A stretch of DNA of 26,129 nt from positions 1 to 26,129 of the forward strand of contig JADJSZ010000006.1 of assembly GCA_016711405.1 (NCBI GenBank). Direction: 5' to 3'. The stretch is from Candidatus Hadersleviella danica. GTDB lineage: Bacteria > Chloroflexota > Anaerolineae > Promineifilales > Promineifilaceae. Made by a program: the position numbers and the translations under genes. Below the pieces are notes generated by a model. The model ran no database searches and had not been told where the DNA came from. It worked only from the letters and a program-made list of their open reading frames with translations. Positions 18,541-25,800 of the stretch are shown here, piece after piece. Each line of letters starts with the position of its first letter. Position 1 is the stretch's first letter.

Positions 18541-19390
18541 ACCCATTCAGCCAACTCTTGCGGGGAGACGGGGCCGCCCAAGCGGGCGCGGATGAGGCCG
18601 TCACGGCCGACGACGAATGTCCACGGCTCGCTGGGCAAATCCCATTCCAGCACTTCATCGGCCGTGACCAAGGGGTTAAATTCCTTGAAAATCTCGAGGT
18701 GGATGAAATTGGCACGGCCGTCGTACTGCGCCTGCACCGCCTCCACACTGTCTAGCACAGGGGCGCAGATGGCTGTTTGGCAAAAGGCGGGGGTGGTAAA
18801 GCTGATGACCGTGGGCAGGCCGTTTTCGAGGGCTTCGGCGACGGTGAGTTGGTAGAGGGCGGGGTTGGGTTCGGCCGCTGAACTGAGCAATTTGAGGTCG
18901 GGATGGGTGGCTTGGGTGCGGTTTTGGCTGGGGATAGCGGGCTGGCCGATGAGGAGGCTACGTGGTTGCTCCTCGACCATGATGGAGAAACGTTGTTCGG
19001 CCGTTTGGCCATTGGCCAAGGTGGCGGTGGCCAAAATGCCCCACATACCCGGCCTATCCAGCGTGGGCTGAAAGACCCAGTAGGGAACTGTGTAATCGCG
19101 ATAGGTGGTGGCGGGGCCGGTCCAAACGACGAGGGGTGGCTCTTGGCTGGTATCGTAGACGGAGATTTCGACGGCTTGAATATCGGCCGCCTGATTGGCT
19201 CCATCGTAAAAAATAACGGGAATGCGCGGCTGGCCGACCTCGAAATCGTTGGCGGCGACGACGACTTGCACGGCCGAGACAGCATCGCTAATGACAAGGG
19301 CGGGGGGGGTGTTTTCGGCGGCCGTGCCCCCACAGGCCATCAGCAGACCGAGGGCGAGGAACCACCAGCGGGGGGGGAGGAGGGGGACAT
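18519..19390 (-). CDS. Thioredoxin-fold lipoprotein (Sco/TlpA-like), start region frameshifted
   Basis: The long frame opens at MACGGTAAENTPP, but this is the lipobox itself: upstream codons read WWFLALGLLMAC. An ATG at 19388-19390 joins it if the C run at 19370-19377 has nine rather than eight C, giving MSPSSPPRWWFLALGLLMAC, a standard lipoprotein signal. The middle is beta-rich with RIPVIFYDGANQ. The C-terminal half is thioredoxin-like: PTVISFTTPAFCQTAICAPV, with C-x4-C in place of the usual CxxC, then a DGRANFIHLEIFKEF strand and SEPWTFVVGRDGLIRARLGG (cis-Pro region WTFVVGRDG). Anchored outside the membrane. With the CopC gene 13 bases downstream, a role in copper delivery is plausible but not shown. 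Confidence 0.82.
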
Positions 19391-19427
19391 AGGGGGAGCA
19401 GGGGGGCAGAGGAGCAGAGGAGAAAGG

Positions 19428-19463
19428 GACTGAGAGACTGAGAGACTGAGAGACTGAAAGACT
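19428..19463. repeat. 8-bp tandem repeat GAGACTGA
   Basis: Four copies of GAGACTGA, the last variant, in the 79-bp gap between two minus-strand genes. Confidence 0.9.
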
Positions 19464-19469
19464 AACCGC

Positions 19470-20221
19470 CTATTCTCCCCTGTGCTGGGAGATAACCAAG
19501 TTGTCGAAGGCGACGGCGAAGGAGGTGGTGTCGCCAGTGGCGCGTTCGGCGGCGAGGCGGACATCGCCTGCCCCCAAGCCTTCGTTGACCACATCGGTTA
19601 GGTAGGTGTCGTTGACAAAAAAGCGCAGGGTGGAGCCTTCGGCTTCGACGCGCAGAAGGTTGACCCCGCCCCCGCGCAAAATGGCTTCGCTGAATTCTTC
19701 GTGGATGGGATACCAACGGCCGACAAGGTATTTGCCGATGACGTAGCGGCCGTCGTTGCGAATGTAAAAGGCGTAATAATCCCCATCGAGGCTATCTTGC
19801 ACCCGAAATTGGAGGCCATAACGGCCGCCAAACGACCCCGACAACCAGCGCGTATGGACTTGGGCTACAAAGTTATCAAAGACGAGGTGGGGCTGGGCAA
19901 AGGCGATGCCATCATATTGATTGTCATCTAAGACCATGACCCCCCGTGCAATTTCGGCTTGGCCAGCAATGCTCATATCCCAGCTACTGCTCGTATCTAC
20001 ATCAAAACTTTCTTGGAAGAGGACATCGGCCGCATTGACCGCCACGGGCAAGGGGGCTGGCTCGATGACGGTGACTTGGGAGGGATGGGTGGCTCGGTGC
20101 TCAAGACCTGTCGCCCATAGGTGAACCATATCAGGGCGAGAAGGCCGATGATAAAAATGATGATGATGAGGTTGTATGCGAAGGTGCTGAATCGTTGTTG
20201 CGCGGCCGTGGTTGTCGTCAT
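19470..20221 (-). CDS. Membrane-anchored LamG-like / concanavalin-fold protein (frameshifted)
   Basis: The frame opens at 20221 with an AGGAGG Shine-Dalgarno: MTTTTAAQQRFSTFAYNLII leads into a single helix IIIIFIIGLLALIWFTYG (~18-36). A one-base loss at 20082-20084 (GGG; four restores it) then joins QVTVIEPAPLPVAVNAADVLF. The outer domain (~80-245) is beta-rich: FQESFDVDTSSSWDM, ARGVMVLDDNQYDGIAFAQP, FGGRYGLQFRVQDSLDGDYY, FVNDTYLTDV, FAVAFDNLVI. This is the jelly-roll pattern of LamG/DUF1080-type carbohydrate-binding or hydrolase-like domains. No catalytic residues could be picked out. First gene of the minus-strand run down to prs. Confidence 0.8.
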
Positions 20222-20229
20222 GCCAAAAT

Positions 20230-20294
20230 CCTCCTAAACTGAGATACTGCTGAAGATTATTGACCATTATACTCATTGATGCCCCATTGGGCAT
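20230..20294 (-). promoter_or_regulatory. Promoter and Shine-Dalgarno of the LamG-like gene
   Basis: On the minus strand: TATAAT at 20271-20266, then AGGAGG at 20235-20230, 8 bases before the ATG. No good -35 box is seen. An inverted repeat ATGCCC-CATT-GGGCAT (20279-20294) lies where a -35 would be and could be an operator. Confidence 0.6.
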
Positions 20295-20332
20295 TGGTCA
20301 CAGCTTCACAGGTTGTGGATGACCAGTTGCTC

Positions 20333-20383
20333 TAATAACGAGTAACCAGTAACTTATAACCAGTAATTAGTAACGAATAACTC
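20333..20383. repeat. GTAACCAGTAACTTATAACCAG tandem repeats
   Basis: AACGAGTAACCAGTAACTTA... 7-9-bp units directly before the ATG at 20387. No Shine-Dalgarno in between. Confidence 0.8.
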
Positions 20384-20386
20384 ATC

Positions 20387-20827
20387 ATGATGAACAAGCA
20401 TCTATTGGCTGACCTTGACCCGTATACGGCCGCGCCTGAAACAGACACATTGGGCTTTACGCCGCTGGCCGTGGGGTGGCTGACCCGCCAACGGCCCATT
20501 GCCACGGGCAAAGTGCCCGCCAACTTTGTGGCGCACTTACTCGCCTTTTGCGAAGTGGGCAATGTTGTTTTCCCGTGGCCACGGCCGCAACCTTGCCCCT
20601 TTTGCGGGGCATTGCCCCCCAGCGAAGTAGACGGCCGTGCTTACACCCCTGGCCTCGGCGAAATTCGAGTGATTGGCGAGGAGGAGATTTACGCCGCCCC
20701 ATCGCTCATCTACCATTATGTGGTGGCGCACAACTACCAGCCCCCCGCCGAGTTTGTGACGGCCGTGTTGCACGGCCCGCAACCGGGCACGGCCGAGTAC
20801 AATGCCCTTGTGCGGAGTCTGAGGTAG
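20387..20827 (+). CDS. Hypothetical protein with a CPFCG zinc-binding motif
   Basis: 146 aa. Contains GFTPLAVGWLTRQRPIATGK, a single CPFCGALPP (~68) and LGEIRVIGEEEIYAAPSLIYHYVVAHNY (~90-120), then PPAEFVTAVL. The pattern of AVGWL, F/LAFC, CPFC, EIR-x-x-x-G, YAAPxLIYHYV-x-H-x-Y-x-PPxEF is one I recall from small uncharacterised proteins in many bacteria, so it is real, but function is unknown. Cytoplasmic; no signal or helices. A second ATG at 20390 could also be used. Divergent from the LamG-like gene. Confidence 0.85.
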   Translation: MMNKHLLADLDPYTAAPETDTLGFTPLAVGWLTRQRPIATGKVPANFVAHLLAFCEVGNVVFPWPRPQPCPFCGALPPSEVDGRAYTPGLGEIRVIGEEEIYAAPSLIYHYVVAHNYQPPAEFVTAVLHGPQPGTAEYNALVRSLR

Positions 20828-20920
20828 GATAGAGTGGGTAGCTCTAGGCTTGGGCTTTATCTCTCGAGCAGAAAAACTGTACTGAGACAAAACAGACCCA
20901 CTTACAAGTCACTTACCACC

Positions 20921-21000
20921 TGTAACTTGTAACTTGTAACAAAACAGATAACGAAACACTCATAACACCAACCAAATCCAAAATCAAAAATCCAAAATCT
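20921..21000. repeat. TGTAACT and CCAAAATC tandem repeats before the RidA-like gene
   Basis: TGTAACTTGTAACTTGTAAC (7-bp unit), then ACCAAATCCAAAATC...TCCAAAATC (7-8-bp unit) ending at the start codon of 21002. Confidence 0.85.
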
Positions 21001-21001
21001 T

Positions 21002-21451
21002 ATGACTCCTGACGAAAAAGCACACGAACTTGGACTCGATTTACTGGCCTATAACCCGCCTGCCAATTTGGCTCCTGCCACGCGAGTGGGCAACACGATT
21101 TACACCTCTGGGCATGTCTCGGTGGGGTATCAGGGCAAGGTGGGGCGGGAATTTAATGTGGAGGAGGGGCAAACGGCCGCGCGTGTTTGCGCCGTCCAGC
21201 TTTTGCAAGCCGCCTACACCCTGACAGGCACGCTCAACAACCTGCGCTGTGTCAGATTGCTCGGTGCTGTCAATTGCACCCCCGAATTTACGGAGCAACA
21301 TCTGGTCATCAACGGCGCATCGCAACTGATTTGGGATATTTTGGGCAAAGAGGGGCGCGGCTACCACGCCCGCAGTGCCCTTGGCTTTGTCTCGCTCCCT
21401 GTTGGCTTTGCGGTGGAGGTGGAGGGGATTTTTGAGGTAATCGAAGAATAG
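21002..21451 (+). CDS. RidA/YjgF family protein
   Basis: 149 aa, full length for the family. NPPANLAPATRVGNTIYTSGHVS is the hallmark start of the YjgF-like subgroup related to chorismate-mutase-like folds. Later VQLLQAAYTLTGTLNNLRCVRLLGAVN, EFTEQHLVINGASQLIWDIL, and the C-terminal HARSALGFVSLPVGFAVEVEGIFEV, where the Arg of ARSALG corresponds to the RidA catalytic Arg that binds the carboxylate of enamine/imine intermediates. Family role: hydrolysis of reactive 2-aminoacrylate-like imines, cytoplasmic trimer; exact substrate unknown. There is no Shine-Dalgarno; a tandem repeat abuts the ATG. Confidence 0.93.
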   Translation: MTPDEKAHELGLDLLAYNPPANLAPATRVGNTIYTSGHVSVGYQGKVGREFNVEEGQTAARVCAVQLLQAAYTLTGTLNNLRCVRLLGAVNCTPEFTEQHLVINGASQLIWDILGKEGRGYHARSALGFVSLPVGFAVEVEGIFEVIEE

Positions 21452-21611
21452 GGTTATTGGTTATGGGTGTGTTTAATCTCAATTGAGGCAGGTCGTAGGG
21501 GCAACCCTTGTGGTTGCCCTAGATGTTGGTTTGACTGAGATTTTGGGTAGGCACAAGGCCTACCCCTACAAAGCTCCAACTCAAATGAAACACACCCATT
21601 GGTTATTGGTT
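21452..21611. mobile_element. MITE-like element with terminal inverted repeats and flanking direct repeats
   Basis: ATGGGTGTGTTT (21463-21474) matches the reverse complement of 21588-21599 exactly, and the similarity continues imperfectly for about 35 bases. Inside are two hairpins: GGGCAACC/GGTTGCCC (21499-21519) and GGGTAGGC/GCCTACCC (21545-21565). Both ends are flanked by GGTTATTGGTT (21452-21462, 21601-21611), which could be a target duplication or a pre-existing tandem repeat. No transposase inside. Confidence 0.75.
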
Positions 21612-21639
21612 GTGCGCCTGCGGAGGAAGATTTTTGATA

Positions 21640-21681
21640 CGAATTACACGAATTACACGAATTACACGAATTGCACGAATT
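21640..21681. repeat. 9-bp tandem repeat GAATTACAC
   Basis: Nearly five copies of GAATTACAC, one with a G for A. Any ORF across it is just Asn-Ser-Cys or similar repeats. Confidence 0.9.
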
Positions 21682-21779
21682 TTCTCTCGAGTAATTTTGC
21701 CTTTTAGCTCTTTTGCCCTTTTGCAATAAGATGGTTTCGGAAATCTTTTAAAATCAGACAGGAATTCACTGAATTAGGC

Positions 21780-21801
21780 GTCTCTGACCGGCGGTCGAGA
21801 C
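21780..21801. repeat. Nested palindrome GTCTC-GACC-GGTC-GAGAC
   Basis: GTCTC (21780-21784) pairs with GAGAC (21797-21801) and GACC with GGTC inside, with a 3-base GGC loop. Strong small hairpin in the gap before the CBS gene. The rest of 21682-21854 holds AATAACGAATAACCAG tandem repeats near 21823-21843 and no gene. Confidence 0.6.
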
Positions 21802-21854
21802 CGTCCACAACACCCAATAACGAATAACCAGTAACGAATAACTCTCCTCCCCTC

Positions 21855-22709
21855 ATGTCCAGAGAACGCGAACCGATTATTCTCGTCCACAGCGGCCGAG
21901 CTTCCGCCCTTGGGAACACCCTGCGCCAGCGGTATGTCGAAGGCTACCGCGTCGTCGTTCTCGACGGGGAAACGGCCGACCCGCTCGCCCAACTGCACAG
22001 CTACCGCACCGCCAACGAGCAAATCGCCCTGCTGATAGACGAACACGCCCCTAGCGACTTTTTGGAGCAAAGCAACCACCTCTACCCCAACGGCCGCCGC
22101 TTGCTCATTGCCGATGCGCCCGAGGCGGAAGCGGCGTTGGGGTTGCTGAATAGGCACACCATTGATTATTTGCTGGTGCGGCCGTGGTCGCCCCCCGAAA
22201 CAAAGCTCTACCCCATCATAGACGAGTTGTTGGCCGAGTGGCGGGCCACGGTGGGGATGCCTTTCATGCAGGTGCGGGGCATTATGACGGTGCGGGCGGT
22301 GCGGATTCGGCTGGACGACACCTTGCACCGAGCGGCCGAAATTATCGCCCTTTCGGGCGTGGGCGATTTAATGGTGATAGATGACGACAACAACTTTGTG
22401 GGGGTGCTTTCGGTGGGGGATGTGTTGCGGGCGGCCATGCCCGACACGGCCGAGATTATGAGCGAAGGGGGAACCCTCGAGCAGGCGTTCCGCCTCTTCC
22501 TGCGCAAAGGGAGCGAACTAATGTACAAGCCCGTTGCCCCGCTGGTGATTCGCCACCCGCTGGTGGTAGACCCCGATGACCATGTGGCCAAGGTGGCCGC
22601 CCTGATGTTGGAGAAGAACATTCACCGCCTGCCCGTCGTCAAAGACGGCCGACTCCTCGGCACTGTTGGGCGAACCGATGTTTGCCAAGCGGTGGTGGGG
22701 ACGTTGTAG
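21855..22709 (+). CDS. Receiver-like domain fused to a CBS pair
   Basis: 284 aa. Residues 1-135 resemble the receiver-like domain fused to thioredoxin reductases in other bacteria (GYRVVVLDGETADPLAQLHS; IALLIDEHAPSDFLEQSNHLYP; IDYLLVRPWSPPETKLYPIID). LLIDEHAP keeps an Asp at the phospho-acceptor site, but the N-terminal acidic pair of receivers is replaced by VHSG, so it is probably a pseudo-receiver. Residues ~140-284 hold two CBS motifs: VRGIMTVRAVRIRLDDTLHRAA...LMVIDDDNNFVGVLSVGDVL and APLVIRHPLVVDPDDHVAKVA...IHRLPVVKDGRLLGTVGRTD. CBS pairs bind adenine nucleotides. Suggests a redox or energy sensor with no catalytic part; partner unknown. Confidence 0.85.
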   Translation: MSREREPIILVHSGRASALGNTLRQRYVEGYRVVVLDGETADPLAQLHSYRTANEQIALLIDEHAPSDFLEQSNHLYPNGRRLLIADAPEAEAALGLLNRHTIDYLLVRPWSPPETKLYPIIDELLAEWRATVGMPFMQVRGIMTVRAVRIRLDDTLHRAAEIIALSGVGDLMVIDDDNNFVGVLSVGDVLRAAMPDTAEIMSEGGTLEQAFRLFLRKGSELMYKPVAPLVIRHPLVVDPDDHVAKVAALMLEKNIHRLPVVKDGRLLGTVGRTDVCQAVVGTL

Positions 22710-22816
22710 TCTTTCAGTCGGTCAGTCTTTCAGTCTTTCAGTCTTTCAGTCGGTCAGCGGTCTGCATTCCGCAATCCGCATTCCGCAATCCGCATTCCCC
22801 ATTCCGCAATCCAAAA
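22709..22816. repeat. TCTTTCAGTCGGTCAG and GCATTCCGCAATCC tandem repeats
   Basis: Two different repeat types side by side: CAGTCTTT/CAGTCGGT 8-mers, then CATTCCGCAATCCG 7/14-mers. They fill most of the gap before the giant oxidoreductase gene. Confidence 0.9.
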
Positions 22817-22818
22817 GC

Positions 22819-22832
22819 ACGGCTAAAGCCGT
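22819..22832. repeat. Perfect 14-bp palindrome ACGGCTAAAGCCGT
   Basis: ACGGCTAAAGCCGT is nearly self-complementary around AA (the outer six bases each side pair) and is followed by TACTACG. It lies 15 bases before the start at 22847, where it could be an operator or a hairpin in the leader. Confidence 0.65.
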
Positions 22833-22846
22833 TACTACGCAATCCC

Positions 22847-25800
22847 ATGTCTCCTGCCCGGCGCGTAATTGAACAAGCCCAAGCGACTAACGAAGCGCTG
22901 GGGCACGACAACCTTGGTTCCTCTCCTATGCGCGTGGCTTTTTGCCGCGCCAGCAACCGCTCACCCACCTGCCCGCCAGCCACAAGGCGTGGGATGAGAT
23001 GGCCGAGGACATCCCCCGCCTCTTTCGCACCTACACCGTCCGCAAGGCCATCCACCAACTGCCCATTCTGAGTGCCCGCGCCGAGGATTTGCCCGACGAA
23101 TACTTGCTCCGCGCCTCGTCGCTGTTCAGCATCTTGGCGCATCTTTATTGGTATTGCGAACCCGAGCCACCCGAGGGGGCATTCCGCCGCATATTCAACG
23201 GCCGTGGGAGGAAATCACCACCCGCCTGCACCGCCCCGCGCCCCACCTTTCCTTTATAGACCTCAACTCGCACAACTGGCAATTTATCAACCCGCAATTA
23301 GACCAGCCCTTTGTGGTGGAAAATTTGCGCTTGGCCATCCCGATGGTGGGCAACGAGGACGAACGCCGCTTCCAAACGGCACCCATCGAGATGATGTATT
23401 TGTTTGCGCCGCTGATAGAGCCGATTTTGCGGGCGCAAGAAGCGGCCGTGGCCGACGACCCGCACACCCTCGCCGAGAGCCTTGTGCAAATCAGCGATGG
23501 CCTCAAACACCTCACCTACGTCTCGCTGATGAAGGTGAACCCCAACCCGTACCACGAGTTGTATATTAACCCCGTGGTGTGGGGGAAAACGGCCGCGCTC
23601 TTCGCCTCCCCTTCCAACCCGCAACCGAATCTATCCCCGGCCCGAGCGGGACGGCCATTCCCAGCTTCACCTCGCTCGATATTTTCTTTGGGCGGCAGAG
23701 CTACGCCACCACCGTCGGCCACGAAACCCAGCGCACGCGGGATTGGTTCCCCGTGCATTGGCGGGATTGGCTGACCGCGCTGGAGCAAATTTCGATTACC
23801 GATTACGTGGCCCACAAAGGGGATAAGACGCTGAAAGGGGTGTACGACGAAGCCCGCGAGGCGTATGCGGGGGAGACGGGGTTGCTCCAACGCCACCGGC
23901 TCAAGGCGTATGGCTTTTTGGATTTGTCGTTTAAGGCGGGGCGGGCCAAGACATTGGGCGGGATTGCGGGCAGTTACAGCGAGCGGGTGTGGGACAAATT
24001 GGCCACCGAGTTGGATGAATCGCGCATGGAGCGGTACGGCCGTACCCCTTCCACCCCCCACATGGTTCCGCTCAAACGGGTGGAGAGCATTCGCGACCAC
24101 GAGCTGGATTTTGTGCGCAAGGTGGTGTTTGACATTGCGGGGACGGGCATTCGCTATGTGGCGGGCGACCGGTGCGCCATCTTGCCCGAAAACAGCCCCG
24201 AGCTGGTGCAAAAAACGTTGCGTGCCCTCGGGGCGACGGGGGCGGAGCGGGTGCAACTCAATCGGCCGTGGCGCGACCATTTGCATTTGCGCCACGGCTA
24301 TGACGGCCAAACGGAGTTGCCGCTGGCGACGTTGTTGCAGTTCGGCCGTTTGCGCCCTGTGGAGCGCACGGCCGCGCTGGCCCTGCACAAGCTGACCAAC
24401 AACGAGCGGTTGCTGGCTATCTTGGACGGTTGGGCGGAAGACCAGTGGGAAATGTGGGATTTGCTGGGGATGTTGGCCACGGCCGGCTATAACCCCAAAC
24501 GGCTGTGGCAAGCCACCCCCGGCGATTATGAACACATTTGCCGCATCATTCCACCCGAGCGGTGGCGGCTTTACTCCATCTCTTCCATTCAGGATGAGGC
24601 GCAGGAGTTGCACCTGACGGTGGGCCATTTTCATTATGAGACGGCCGCCAGCGAACTCTCGCCGCCCGCGCAACGGCGGGGCACGGGGTCTAGCTTTTTG
24701 GCCCGATTGGCGGATGGTGCGCCGGGCAAGCTGGTTTCGGTGAAGGTCGTTCATCCGCCCCGCTTTGGCTTGCCCGCCGATGGGAAACGGCCGTTGGTGA
24801 TGTTTGCGGGGGGCACGGGCATCGCCCCCATGCGCGGCCTCATTGCCGAACGAGTGCGGGCGGGGGGACGGGGGCGATGTGGCTCTTGTTCGGCACGCGC
24901 CAGCCGGCCGATTTTTATTACCAAGAGGAGCTAGAACCGCTGGTGGCGGGGGGGCAGTTGCGGGTCAGCGTGGCCTTTTCGCGGGCGGATGCGGCCGTGG
25001 CGTTCGACCATCACACGCAAAAGTTTGCGGTGGTGGCGGGCCAGCGGGGGTATGTGGATGGGGCGATGCGGGAGGAGGCCAACGCCCAGCGGCTGTGGGA
25101 ACTGCTCCAGCAGGGGGCTTCGTTTTACATTTGCGGCCGCACGGCGTTTGCCAACACCATTTTGGCGGGGCTGAGGGAAATCATCGGCCGTTATGAGCCG
25201 GATGAGACGGCCGCCAATCAGTTGCTGTACCAGATGATGGGCGAAGACAGGCTGATGTTGGAGGTGTTTACGAGCTATGCGGGAACCCATTTCGCGGCCG
25301 AGAAGGCGCACATCCCCCTTTCGGAACTGGTGTTGCACAACAACGATGAGGATGGGTATTGGATTGTGGTGAGCGGCCGAGTGTATGACATGAACGCCTT
25401 TAACCACATGCACCCCGGCGGCCCCAAGATTATTCAATCGTATGCGGGCATGGATGGCACGATTGCTTACCAGAAGATTGAACACCACCTGAATTCGGAG
25501 GTGGATGCGATGCTGGGCATGTATGAGCTGGGCATTTTGCACACGCCCCACTTTGGCCAGCAGTGGGGGGTGGCGCTGGCCCCCGAGCGGGGGTTGCAGG
25601 TGATGACCCTGCGCGAGGTGTATGTGGCGTGGCGGGATTTGCTGTATATGGTGGTGGAAATTGAGAATGCGTTGCAGAATGATTTTCGCATCTTGCAGGA
25701 GCCGTTTACCGATATTGAGACGCAGTCGGCCGTGGTCTTCTCGGCCGCCAAAGCGCAACAAATTGGGCAAGCGCACGAGCGGCTGGTGACGAGTTACCTT

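Noticed and set aside
21454..21726. 90-aa minus-strand ORF with NSCNSCNSC
   Set aside because: Runs over the MITE-like element and the GAATTACAC tandem repeat; not a protein-coding gene.
19428..22816. CRISPR array candidates
   Set aside because: Repeat units are only 7-9 bp with no unique spacers, and no cas genes are present.
23516..24754. 412-aa ORF on the minus strand
   Set aside because: Antisense to the IDO/reductase gene, which has clear domain motifs on the plus strand; the minus ORF is His/Arg/Pro-rich with no motif.
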